This document shows, in pieces, positions 17,991-26,175 of a DNA stretch of 64,000 nt. Made by a program: the position numbers and the translations under genes. The notes beneath the pieces were generated by a model, which searched no databases, was not told where the DNA came from, and saw only the letters and a program-made list of their open reading frames with translations. Position 1 is the stretch's first letter, and each line of letters opens with the position of its first letter. The stretch comes from Flavonifractor sp. An92 (lineage in GTDB: Bacteria > Bacillota > Clostridia > Oscillospirales > Oscillospiraceae): NCBI RefSeq assembly GCF_002159175.1, contig NZ_NFGZ01000013.1, positions 1 through 64,000 on the forward strand, in the 5' to 3' direction.

Positions 17991-19061
17991 ATGTGCGATC
18001 CCCTTCGGCAGGTGACCCACTGTGAGAACATCCGCCTCGCGGAGGACGGGCGGAGTGTCATTATTCTGGACCAGACCCAGCTGCCCAACCGCACCGAATA
18101 CCGCGCCCTCCGCACACCGGAGGAGATGTACGAGGCCATCCAGCTCCTGCGGGTGCGGGGCGCGCCGGCCATCGGCATCTGCGCGGGCTATTGCATGTAT
18201 GTTCTGGCCCGGCAGATGGAGGAGCGGGACTACGACGCCTTTGCCGGGCGCTTCCACGCCCTCAAGGAGTACCTGAATGCCTCCCGGCCCACGGCGGTGA
18301 ATCTAAGCTGGGCCCTGGGCCGGATGGAGCGGGTGGTCACCGGCCACCCCGGCGCGTCGGTGGAGGAGCTCCTGCCCCTGCTGGAGGCGGAGTGCAAGGC
18401 CATCCACCGGGAGGACATTGCCATGTGCCGTTCCATCTCGGAGCACGGCCTGGCCCTTCTGAAGGACGGCGACGGCATCCTCACCCACTGCAACGCCGGA
18501 CCTCTGGCCACCTCCCGCTACGGCACCGCCCTGGGGCCGCTCTTCCTGGGCAAGGAGAAGGGCATGCAGTTCAAGGTCTTTGCCGACGAGACCCGGCCTT
18601 TGCTGCAAGGCGCCCGCCTCACCTCCTATGAATTGCAGCGGGCGGGCATCGACGTCACCCTCATCTGTGACAATATGGCTTCTATCGTGATGAAAAACGG
18701 CTGGGTGCAGGCCTGCCTGGTGGGGTGCGACCGGGTGGCGGCCAACGGCGACACCGCCAACAAGATCGGCACCAGCGGCGTGGCCATTCTGGCCAAGCAC
18801 TACGGCATCCCCTTCTATGTACTGGGGCCCACCTCCACCATCGACCTCTCCTGCAAGAGCGGCGACGATATTGAGATCGAGCTGCGGGACGGGGCGGAGA
18901 TCCGGGAAAAGTTCTACGCCGAGCCCATGGCCCTGCCGGAGGTCAAGTGCTACAATCCCGCCTTTGATGTGACGGATCACAGTCTCATCACCGGCATTGT
19001 CACGGAGAAGGGCGTCTGCTATCCGCCCTATACCGAGTCCCTGGCGGCTCTGTTCCGCTGA
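17991..19061 (+). CDS. mtnA: S-methyl-5-thioribose-1-phosphate isomerase
   Basis: 356 residues from ATG 17991 (AGAAAGGA 10 nt upstream). MtnA signatures: VRGAPAIGI, catalytic Cys in [10 protein letters not shown], catalytic Asp in [17 protein letters not shown], and PTSTIDLS. It converts 5-methylthioribose-1-phosphate to the ribulose form in methionine salvage or in the 5-deoxynucleoside shunt. No mtnK, mtnN or aldolase is visible nearby, so partners must be elsewhere. It ends in a strong terminator. Confidence 0.93.
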   Translation: MCDPLRQVTHCENIRLAEDGRSVIILDQTQLPNRTEYRALRTPEEMYEAIQLLRVRGAPAIGICAGYCMYVLARQMEERDYDAFAGRFHALKEYLNASRPTAVNLSWALGRMERVVTGHPGASVEELLPLLEAECKAIHREDIAMCRSISEHGLALLKDGDGILTHCNAGPLATSRYGTALGPLFLGKEKGMQFKVFADETRPLLQGARLTSYELQRAGIDVTLICDNMASIVMKNGWVQACLVGCDRVAANGDTANKIGTSGVAILAKHYGIPFYVLGPTSTIDLSCKSGDDIEIELRDGAEIREKFYAEPMALPEVKCYNPAFDVTDHSLITGIVTEKGVCYPPYTESLAALFR

Positions 19062-19082
19062 GGGGCGTACTCACAACAACTA

Positions 19083-19117
19083 AAACCCTGCGGCCCCGGC
19101 CGCAGGGTTTGTTGTTT
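19083..19117 (+). terminator. Intrinsic terminator after mtnA
   Basis: The inverted repeat aaaccctgcggcc / ggccgcagggttt (19083-19110) is followed by a T-rich tract. Confidence 0.88.
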
Positions 19118-19376
19118 TCCGGACAGCACGGTGGGGGCCTTGACTTGTCCTATAATTTTTGGTAGAAAGATAGAGTAGAACGTGTGGTATGGGTAAATCC
19201 GACAAAAACGGACCGTCTGATTTGTGGACTCTTCCATAGTTTCAAAGTGCCCGAAAAAAGGGACATGTGGCCTTTCTTTTTGGGTGAATTCGCCTATATA
19301 ATAGAGTCATCAGACGGAGCAGTTTGGACATACCGCACGACCAGCCCCTCGTTTGACGGTAAGGAGATGGGAGCTT
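19118..19376 (+). promoter_or_regulatory. Regulatory gap upstream of Crp/Fnr gene, with 9-bp inverted repeat
   Basis: This 259-bp AT-rich gap has no gene. A possible -10 TATAAT lies at 19297-19302 with a poor -35. CCGTCTGAT (19213-19221) and its exact reverse complement ATCAGACGG (19309-19317) flank that region and could be paired operator half-sites or a leader stem. Confidence 0.4.
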
Positions 19377-20081
19377 GTGGATATGTTCAAAGAACTGCCA
19401 CCGGAAAAGCGGCGATATATGGAGCTGCTGTTCCAAAATTGCACTGAAGAGGTCAAATATTATATGGCCGTAGTGGAGATCGAACCCGGCCGTGAGTTTA
19501 TCAAGGCTGGCGCCGACTGTACCCAGATCTTCCTGATCCTCTCCGGCAAGGTCACCGGCGTGGAGTGGCCCACCCACGAGCGGGCCTATCCCTTCAAGGA
19601 TTTCGGCCCCGGCGACTTCTTCGGCGAGATCGAGTGCTTTGCCGGACTGCCGCAGTACCGCATCAGCATCGTGGCCGCCACCAGGTGCAAGGTGCTCACC
19701 ATCCCGGCGGATGCCTACATGGACTGGCTGCACATGGATGTGGACGCGCTGTTCCTCCGGACCCAGGAGAACATGCACCGGCTCATCACCCAGACCGCGG
19801 AGGCGAGAAAGTACCTCTTCATGGAGGGCAAGGACCGCCTCATGGTCCACCTCATCCGCTTCTACGAGCAGCACCAGCCCCTCCCCGACTCCGTGGAGCT
19901 GCGCCAGACCCGGACCCAGATGGCGGAGGAGATCGGCTTCTCCACCAAGACCCTCAACCGCAGCATCAAGCGCCTGGAGGAGCTGGGCCTCATCCGGCTG
20001 AACAAGGGCAAGATCGTCATCTCCCGGGAGGGCTACGAGGAGATGAAAGCCCACTACATCGAGTATTATCTCAACGGCTGA
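19377..20081 (+). CDS. Crp/Fnr-family transcriptional regulator
   Basis: 234 residues from GTG 19377; AAGGAG lies 10 nt upstream. ATG 19383 and TTG 19353 are alternatives. An N-terminal cyclic-nucleotide-binding-like beta-roll (about 15-120; FLILSGKVTGVE, GDFFGEIECFAGLPQYRISIVAAT) leads through a dimer helix to a winged HTH (RTQMAEEIGFSTKTLNRSIKRLEELGLI). The four-Cys iron-sulfur pattern of Fnr is not seen, and the PRxE cAMP-contact motif is altered, so the ligand is unknown. It lies 57 bp upstream of the molybdo-enzyme genes and is the likely regulator of that set. Confidence 0.88.
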   Translation: MDMFKELPPEKRRYMELLFQNCTEEVKYYMAVVEIEPGREFIKAGADCTQIFLILSGKVTGVEWPTHERAYPFKDFGPGDFFGEIECFAGLPQYRISIVAATRCKVLTIPADAYMDWLHMDVDALFLRTQENMHRLITQTAEARKYLFMEGKDRLMVHLIRFYEQHQPLPDSVELRQTRTQMAEEIGFSTKTLNRSIKRLEELGLIRLNKGKIVISREGYEEMKAHYIEYYLNG

Positions 20082-20138
20082 CCGCTGGCCGACGCGGGAG
20101 CCTTTTCCATTTCAAACCATGAGACAGGAGGAATCGCC

Positions 20139-22424
20139 ATGTATGTAGGAAAAAATGTGACCCGCGTGGACGCCTACGACAAAGTGACCGGACGGACCAA
20201 ATATACCGATGATCTGTGCGACAAGGGCGCCTATATTGCCAAGATCCTGCACGCCACCATCCCCAACGGTCGGGTGGTGTCCATCGACGTGAGCAAGGCC
20301 GAGGCCATCCCCGGCGTGGTGAAGGTGTTTACCTGCTTCGACGTGACCGAGAAGCACTACTTCCCCACCGCCGGACACCCCTGGTCCACCGACGAGAGCC
20401 ACCAGGACGTGGCCGACCGGCTGGTCCTCACCGACCGGGTGCGCTTCTACGGCGACGATGTCGCCGCCGTCGTGGCCGAGAACGAGGTGGCCGCGTCCCA
20501 GGCCCTGCGGGCCATCCAGGTGGAGTACGAGGAGTACCCCTTCGTCCTGGACGTGCGGGAGGCTATGAAGGACGGCGCGCCTCAGCTCCACGAGAATTAC
20601 CCCAATAACATCCTCAAGCACACCTCCATCCGCAAGGGCAACTACGAGGAGGCCATCAAGGAGCCCGGCCTCACCAAGGTGGAGGGCTGGTACAGCACTC
20701 CCACTGTGCAGCACTGCCACATCGAGAACTTCATCTGCACCGCTGAGATGGTGGGCGACCGCATCAAGGTGGTCACCTCCACCCAGATCCCCCACATCGT
20801 CCGCCGCGTGGTGGGCCAGGCCCTGGGGATTCCCTGGGGCAAGATCCAGGTCATCAAGCCCTACATCGGCGGCGGCTTCGGCAACAAGCAGGACGTGCTC
20901 TACGAGCCCCTGTGCGCCTGGTTGTGCATGAAGCTGGGCGGCCATCTGGTGAAGATCGACATCCCCCGCGAGGACACCTTCGTCTCCAACCGGGTGCGCC
21001 ACGCCATCCTCAGCCACATCGTCTCCTGGGTGCGGCCCGACGGCACCTACGCAGCCCGCAAGCTGGAGGCCTTCTCCGACCAGGGCGCCTACGCCTCCCA
21101 CGGCCACAGCATCGTGGCCAAGGGCATGGGCTGCTTCCCCCAGCTCTACCCCTGTGACAACGTGGAGTGCGATTCCTACACCGTGTTCACCAACAAGTCG
21201 GTGGCCGGCGCCATGCGCGGCTACGGCATCCCCCAGGCCATGTGGGCTGTGGAGTGCCACACCGAGGACGTGTGCGCCAAGATGGGCCTGGACCCCATCG
21301 AGTTCCGCCGCAAGAATCTGATGCCGGTGGGCTTCACCGATCCCTTCTCCAAGAACGAGCTCTACTCCGACACCTTCAACCAGTGCATCACCAAGGGTAT
21401 GGAGGCCACGGATTATCTGCGTAAGTACAAGGAGTATCAGAACCAGACCGGCGACGTGCGCCGGGGCATCGGCATGGCTGTGTTCTGGTACAACACCGCC
21501 GTGTGGCCCATCTCGCTGGAAACTTCCTCCTGCCGGATGGTCCTCAACCAGGACGGCTCCCTCCAGGTGCAGCTGGGTGAGACCGAGATCGGCCAGGGCG
21601 CCGACACCGCCTACACCCAGATGACCGCCGATGTGGTGGGCGTGCCGCTGAGCGACGTCCACGTGGTCTCCTGCCAGGACACCGACGTGACCCCCTTCGG
21701 CACCGGCGCCTACGCCTCCCGTCAGACCTACACCGCCGGCTTTGCCATCCGCCAGACCGGCCTGCTGCTGAAGGAGCGCATCCTCAACTACGCCCACGAG
21801 CTGACCCGGATGCCGGTCTACAACCTGGACATCATCAACGGCAAGATCGTCCGCATCACCGACGGGCGGGAGCTGATGAGCCTGGGCGACCTGGCCACCG
21901 AGGCCCTGTACAGCCTCACCCACAGCGAGCACATCACCGCTGAGAGCACCTCCCAGATCAAGTCCAACGCCTACTCCTTCGGCTGCACCTTCGCCGAGGT
22001 GGAGGTGGACATCCCCCTGTGCAAGGTGAAGCTCCTGGACATCGTCAACGTCCACGACGCCGGCACCATCATCAACCCCGCCCTGGCGGAGGCCCAGGTC
22101 CACGGCGGTATGAGCATGGGCATCGGCTTCGGCCTGTCGGAGAAGCTGCTCTTTGATGAAAAGACCGGCAAGCCGCTGAACAACAACCTGCTGGACTACA
22201 AGCTGTCCACCTTCATGGATCACCCCCGTCTGCGTGGCTATTTCGTGGAAAATCCCGAGCCCACCAGTGCCTTCGGCACCAAGGCTCTGGGCGAGCCTCC
22301 CACGTGCTCGGTGGCCCCGGCCATCCGTAACGCCGTGTATCAGGCCACCGGCGTGGCGGTGGACGACGCGCCTGTCAATCCGCACATCCTGTTCCGCAGA
22401 TTCCAAGAAGAAGGCCTGATTTAA
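20139..22424 (+). CDS. xdhA: Xanthine dehydrogenase-type molybdenum-binding subunit
   Basis: 761 residues, close to E. coli XdhA in length. Xanthine oxidase-family features: VTGRTKYTDDL at the N-terminus, the GGGFGNKQD Moco-contacting loop, AGAMRGYG, QVQLGETEIGQGADTAYTQ and the catalytic Glu in AFGTKALGEPP. Role: cytosolic molybdenum hydroxylase core that hydroxylates purines (hypoxanthine/xanthine to urate, or the reverse in purine fermenters). Related enzymes act on other heterocycles, so the exact substrate is inference. Start preceded by GACAGGAGG. The next two genes encode its FAD and iron-sulfur partners. Confidence 0.88.
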   Translation: MYVGKNVTRVDAYDKVTGRTKYTDDLCDKGAYIAKILHATIPNGRVVSIDVSKAEAIPGVVKVFTCFDVTEKHYFPTAGHPWSTDESHQDVADRLVLTDRVRFYGDDVAAVVAENEVAASQALRAIQVEYEEYPFVLDVREAMKDGAPQLHENYPNNILKHTSIRKGNYEEAIKEPGLTKVEGWYSTPTVQHCHIENFICTAEMVGDRIKVVTSTQIPHIVRRVVGQALGIPWGKIQVIKPYIGGGFGNKQDVLYEPLCAWLCMKLGGHLVKIDIPREDTFVSNRVRHAILSHIVSWVRPDGTYAARKLEAFSDQGAYASHGHSIVAKGMGCFPQLYPCDNVECDSYTVFTNKSVAGAMRGYGIPQAMWAVECHTEDVCAKMGLDPIEFRRKNLMPVGFTDPFSKNELYSDTFNQCITKGMEATDYLRKYKEYQNQTGDVRRGIGMAVFWYNTAVWPISLETSSCRMVLNQDGSLQVQLGETEIGQGADTAYTQMTADVVGVPLSDVHVVSCQDTDVTPFGTGAYASRQTYTAGFAIRQTGLLLKERILNYAHELTRMPVYNLDIINGKIVRITDGRELMSLGDLATEALYSLTHSEHITAESTSQIKSNAYSFGCTFAEVEVDIPLCKVKLLDIVNVHDAGTIINPALAEAQVHGGMSMGIGFGLSEKLLFDEKTGKPLNNNLLDYKLSTFMDHPRLRGYFVENPEPTSAFGTKALGEPPTCSVAPAIRNAVYQATGVAVDDAPVNPHILFRRFQEEGLI

Positions 22425-22439
22425 GGAGGCGACCGAGTT

Positions 22440-23327
22440 ATGTATGACATGAAAGCGCTCTACGAGGCGGAGAGTGTGGCCCATGCGGTGCAGCTCCTCA
22501 CCGAGCACCCCGAGGCCCAGATCATCGCCGGCGGCAGCGACGTGCTGGTCCAGATGCGGGAGGGCAAGCGGGCCGGTAAGGAGCTGGTGAGCATCTACAT
22601 GCTGGACGAGATGCGGGGCATCTCCTATGAGGACGACGGCGCCATCCGCATCGGCTCTCTGACCAGCTTCTCCCACATCACCAAGGACCCCATCATCCAG
22701 AAGCACATCAACGTGCTGGGCGAGGCGGTAGACATGGTGGGCGGACCCCAGATCCGCAACATCGGCACCATCGGCGGCAACACCTGCAACGGTGTGACCT
22801 CCGCCGACTCGGCCTCCACCCTCTTCGCCTGGGACGCCATCATCGAGATCACCGGCCCCGACGGGGTGCGGCGGATCCCCATCCAGGATTTCTACATCAA
22901 GGCGGGCAAGGTGGACCTGCGCCCCGGCGAGCTCCAGACCGCCATCATCATCCCCAAGGCCTCCTATGAGGGCTATCAGGGCCACTACATCAAGTACGCC
23001 ATGCGCAACGCCATGGACATCGCCACCACCGGCTGCTCGGTGAACGTGAAGCTGTCGGCGGACAAGAAGACCATGGAGGATGTGCGCATCGCCTACGGCG
23101 TGGCCGGCCCCATCCCCATGCGGGCGGTCACCGCTGAGGCCAAGGCCAAGGGTCAGCCCACCACCCAGGCGGCGGTGAAGGCCTTTGCCCAGGCGGTGCT
23201 GGAGGACGTCCATCCCCGTGACAGCTGGCGCGCCGCCAAGGACTTCCGCGAGCACATCGCCGTGGTCCTGGCCGAGCGGTGCCTGACCGAGTCCATCCGT
23301 CTGTCGGGAGGTGAGATCGATGAGTAA
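22440..23327 (+). CDS. xdhB: Xanthine dehydrogenase-type FAD-binding subunit
   Basis: 295 residues. The molybdopterin dehydrogenase FAD-binding domain is recognised by IIAGGSDVLVQMREGK (FAD pyrophosphate loop), GGPQIRNIGTIGGNTCNG and the C-terminal CO-dehydrogenase flavoprotein domain (AYGVAGPIPMRA). It passes electrons between the iron-sulfur subunit and the final acceptor. It starts 16 nt after xdhA behind TAAGGAGG and overlaps xdhC by 8 bp. Confidence 0.9.
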   Translation: MYDMKALYEAESVAHAVQLLTEHPEAQIIAGGSDVLVQMREGKRAGKELVSIYMLDEMRGISYEDDGAIRIGSLTSFSHITKDPIIQKHINVLGEAVDMVGGPQIRNIGTIGGNTCNGVTSADSASTLFAWDAIIEITGPDGVRRIPIQDFYIKAGKVDLRPGELQTAIIIPKASYEGYQGHYIKYAMRNAMDIATTGCSVNVKLSADKKTMEDVRIAYGVAGPIPMRAVTAEAKAKGQPTTQAAVKAFAQAVLEDVHPRDSWRAAKDFREHIAVVLAERCLTESIRLSGGEIDE

Positions 23328-23826
23328 TCAGTACAAACTGGTCAAGTGCACCATCAACGGCAAGCAGGTCGAGAAGATGGTGGACGTGCGGGCCTCCCTC
23401 ACCGATATGCTGCGGGACGACTTCCGTCTCACCAGCGTGAAGAAGGGCTGCGAGGTGGGCGAGTGCGGCGCCTGCAACGTGCTCATCAACGGCGAGGCCT
23501 TCAACTCCTGTATCTACCTGGCCGTGTGGGCCGACGGCAAGGAGATCCTCACCTTGGAGGGCCTGGCCGGCCCCAACGGAGAGATCTCCGACATCCAGCA
23601 GGCCTTCATCGACGAGGCCGCGGTCCAGTGCGGCTTCTGCACTCCCGGCTTCATCATGAGCGCCACGGAGCTGCTCAACGCCCACAAGGAGTTCTCCGAC
23701 GACGAGATCCGCAAGATGCTCTCCGGCCACCTGTGCCGCTGCACCGGCTACGAGAACATCTTCCGGGCCGTGAAAAAGACCATGCTGCGCCGCTTGGGCA
23801 AGTATGCCGAGGCTGACGCGGTGTAA
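23320..23826 (+). CDS. xdhC: Xanthine dehydrogenase-type [2Fe-2S] subunit
   Basis: 168 residues from ATG 23320, with GGGAGGTGAG just upstream and an overlap with xdhB. A plant-type ferredoxin domain has KKGCEVGECGACNVLINGE plus a later Cys (first cluster). A helical domain has CGFCTPGFIMSA and HLCRCTGYENI (second cluster). All eight cluster Cys are present. It relays electrons from molybdenum to FAD. Last gene of the trimeric enzyme set. Confidence 0.92.
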   Translation: MSNQYKLVKCTINGKQVEKMVDVRASLTDMLRDDFRLTSVKKGCEVGECGACNVLINGEAFNSCIYLAVWADGKEILTLEGLAGPNGEISDIQQAFIDEAAVQCGFCTPGFIMSATELLNAHKEFSDDEIRKMLSGHLCRCTGYENIFRAVKKTMLRRLGKYAEADAV

Positions 23827-23868
23827 GCTCCCTCACACCACTTCAGGAAACCCATCGTAAGATCCCAT

Positions 23869-23926
23869 CCCCTCCGGATGTACTGGCAGCTGAAACCATC
23901 CGATCCGTCCCAGTGTACCGGAGGGG
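23869..23926 (+). promoter_or_regulatory. Long imperfect hairpin between xdhC and permease gene
   Basis: cccctccgg (23869-23877) plus tactgg pair with ccagtgta plus ccggagggg (ending 23926). No T run follows, so it is not a normal terminator. It does not fit the purine riboswitch pattern. It may protect the xdh mRNA end or regulate the downstream permease. The rest of the 187-bp gap is AT-rich with no gene. Confidence 0.5.
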
Positions 23927-24013
23927 ACTTTCGGCCACTCCAATCAAAAAAATATAGTTTTGAAAGAAAAATAAATTTTTATACAACATTGGATTCAATG
24001 TGAGGTGTGAACG

Positions 24014-25420
24014 ATGGAAAACAAGGAAGCGATCGTCAAAACCGTCAGCGCAGACAACATCTATCGGTTGAACGGGCGGGTCCCTCTGTCCAAGGCGATT
24101 CCCTTCGGCCTGCAGCACGTGCTGGCCATGTTCGTCTCCAACCTAGCGCCGGTGCTCATCGTGTGCAGCGCCGCCCTGGTGCGGGGCACCGACAGCCACC
24201 TGACCGCGGTGGAGATCACCAAGCTCCTCCAGTGCGCCATGTTCGCCGCCGGTATCGGCACCATTCTCCAGCTCTATCCCGTCTGGAAGATCGGCTCCAA
24301 GCTGCCCATCGTCATGGGCGTCAGCTTCACCTTCCTGGGAAGCCTGCTGATGATCTGTACCAACCCGAATCTGGGCTATGAAGGCATGGTAGGCGCCGTC
24401 ATCCTGGGCGGCTGCTTTGAAGGCATCGTCGGCCTGAGCGCCAAGTACTGGAAGCGTTTTCTGACCCCCGTTGTCTCGGCCTGTGTGGTCATCGCCATCG
24501 GCCTGTCCCTCCTGTCCGTGGGTATGGACTCCTGGGGCGGCGGCAGCGGCGCGGCCGACTTCGGCGCCTGGTACCACCTGCTGGTGGGCTTCTTCACCCT
24601 CATCGTCTGCCTGGTGTCCCGCTATTTCCTGAAGGGCGTGTATAAAAATCTGAATATTCTGGTTGGCCTCATCTTCGGTTACATCCTGGCCGCCATTTTC
24701 ACCGCCGCTGGCGTGGCCCAGATGGTGGACTTCTCCGGCATCACCAAGACCGTGGGCGAGATCGGCTTCTTCAGCCTGCCCACTCCCGTGTTCCTCACCA
24801 GCCACAAGCCCGTCTTTGATGTGGGCGCCTTCTTCACCATCGCCATCGTGTTCCTGGTCTCCGCCGCTGAGACCACCGGCGCCACCACCGCCGTGTGTAA
24901 GGGCGCGCTGGGCCGCGATCTGAAGATGGAGGAGCTGCAGGGCTCCCTGGCCGTGGACGGCTTCTCCAGCGCCATTTCCGGCTGCTTCGGCTGCCTGCCC
25001 CTGACCTCCTTCAGCCAGAACGTGGGCCTGGTCACCATGACCGGCGTCATCAACCGCTTCACCATCCTGATGGGCGCGCTCATCATGATCCTGGCCTCCC
25101 TCTTCCCGCCCCTGGGCGCCTTCTTCAACTCCCTGCCCCAGTCCGTGCTGGGCGGCTGTACCGTGATGATGTTCGGCTCCATCCTCTATGAGGGCATGAA
25201 GATGCTCAAGGACTGCGTGTTCGACGACCGCAACATGATCATCGTCGCCCTGTCCTTCTGCATCGGCGTGGGCCTGACCCAGACCAGCGGCAACTTCTTC
25301 GCCGCCTTCCCCTCCGCCGTGGGCGACATCTTCAACGGCAACGCCGTGGCCGGCGTGTTCGTGGTGTCTCTGATCCTGAGCCTGGTGCTCCCCAAGGAAA
25401 AGAAGTCCCAAGAGGACTGA
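24014..25420 (+). CDS. NCS2-family xanthine/uracil (purine) permease
   Basis: 468 residues, about 12-14 membrane segments. NCS2 signatures: PFGLQHVLAMFVSNLAPVLI near the N-terminus, ETTGATTAVCKGALGRDL and the substrate-region motif FSQNVGLVTMTGV. These proteins are proton symporters for xanthine, urate or uracil. The position directly behind the xanthine dehydrogenase genes favours a purine such as xanthine or urate; that is contextual inference. It ends with a strong bidirectional terminator. Confidence 0.9.
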   Translation: MENKEAIVKTVSADNIYRLNGRVPLSKAIPFGLQHVLAMFVSNLAPVLIVCSAALVRGTDSHLTAVEITKLLQCAMFAAGIGTILQLYPVWKIGSKLPIVMGVSFTFLGSLLMICTNPNLGYEGMVGAVILGGCFEGIVGLSAKYWKRFLTPVVSACVVIAIGLSLLSVGMDSWGGGSGAADFGAWYHLLVGFFTLIVCLVSRYFLKGVYKNLNILVGLIFGYILAAIFTAAGVAQMVDFSGITKTVGEIGFFSLPTPVFLTSHKPVFDVGAFFTIAIVFLVSAAETTGATTAVCKGALGRDLKMEELQGSLAVDGFSSAISGCFGCLPLTSFSQNVGLVTMTGVINRFTILMGALIMILASLFPPLGAFFNSLPQSVLGGCTVMMFGSILYEGMKMLKDCVFDDRNMIIVALSFCIGVGLTQTSGNFFAAFPSAVGDIFNGNAVAGVFVVSLILSLVLPKEKKSQED

Positions 25421-25440
25421 TGCCTCTCTCTTTTTTCTGA

Positions 25441-25474
25441 AAGACCCCGCTCTCCCATGAGAGCGGGGTCTTTC
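25441..25474. terminator. Intrinsic terminator between convergent genes
   Basis: A perfect 15-bp stem, aaagaccccgctctc (25441-25455) with gagagcggggtcttt (25460-25474), serves the permease and possibly the convergent SRAP gene. Confidence 0.9.
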
Positions 25475-25488
25475 ACGTCAGAACAGAT

Positions 25489-26070
25489 TCACCACAGCCG
25501 GAGCTGGGGGTCCATGGGCCGGGCCTCCAGGGCGGGGGGCTCCCGTTCCAGCAGCGCGGCGGCGGCCTGGGGCCGCTCCAGCCAGGGGCGCAGATCCCGG
25601 CGCGTCAGCACCAGGGGCATCCGGTCGTGGATGGGTGCCATGGAGGGATTGGCGGCGGTGGTGAGGATGCAGTAGCAGGGCACGCCCTCCCGCACCTCAT
25701 AGAGCCCCGCCAGATACAGGGCCCCCTCCCCCGGCAGGCGGAAGCGGTACTTTCGGCCATCCCCGTCCCACTCGTAAAATCCGGCGGTGGGCACCACGCA
25801 CCGCCTTGCGGCTACGGCATCCCGAAAGAGGGGCTTTTCCCGCACAGACTCCGCCCGGGCGTTGATGACCAGGGTGTGGGGCAGGGCGTAGCCCCAGCGC
25901 ATCAGCTCGGCCCGGGCCTTTTTCTCCCCCGTCCGCAGCACCGGCGCCGTTGCCGTGGGGCGGATCTCGCCGGGCTGCCACCCGCCGGGGCCATACCGGG
26001 CCTCGATAAGCTCCGCCACCCGGCGGAGCTCCTCGCTGTCCTCCAGAGTGAATTCATACCGTCCGCACAT
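25489..26070 (-). CDS. SRAP-domain protein (YedK/HMCES family, abasic-site DNA crosslinker)
   Basis: 193 residues from the ATG at 26070, chosen because it puts the catalytic Cys at position 2 (MCGRYEF), as self-processing requires, and AGGAGGGA lies upstream. SRAP signatures: INARAES, RRCVVPTAGFYEWDG (Glu of the active site) and PIHDRMPLVL (His). Family role: covalent capture of abasic sites in single-stranded DNA. It is divergent from the Y-family polymerase gene with an SOS box between them, matching a damage-response role. Confidence 0.92.
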   Translation of the reverse strand: MCGRYEFTLEDSEELRRVAELIEARYGPGGWQPGEIRPTATAPVLRTGEKKARAELMRWGYALPHTLVINARAESVREKPLFRDAVAARRCVVPTAGFYEWDGDGRKYRFRLPGEGALYLAGLYEVREGVPCYCILTTAANPSMAPIHDRMPLVLTRRDLRPWLERPQAAAALLEREPPALEARPMDPQLRLW

Positions 26071-26124
26071 GGGCCTTCCCTCCTGTCTGTCCCCAGTATA
26101 CCACGGTTTGGGGGAAAATCCCTC

Positions 26125-26153
26125 TTGCAATTTTAGAACGGATGTTCTATCCT
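26125..26153 (+). promoter_or_regulatory. SOS-type promoter: LexA box inside the spacer
   Basis: AGAACGGATGTTCT (26135-26148) matches the Gram-positive GAAC-N4-GTTC LexA/DinR operator. It lies between TTGCAA (26125-26130) and TATCCT (26148-26153), a 17-bp spacing, so bound LexA would block RNA polymerase. A minus-strand TATACT (about 26095-26100) close by suggests the SRAP gene may share the operator. Confidence 0.85.
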
Positions 26154-26175
26154 ATAAGCGGAAGGAGGCGGTGGC

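Noticed and set aside
19140-19156. TTGACT plus TATAAT as a promoter
   Set aside because: The spacer is only 5 bp.
20112-23255. Minus-strand open frame of more than 1000 codons over the xanthine dehydrogenase genes
   Set aside because: GC-rich, C-ending codons leave the opposite strand free of stops; the sequence is Gly/His/Val low-complexity with no motif. Similar antisense frames over oppA, dctM and the PTS gene were rejected for the same reason.
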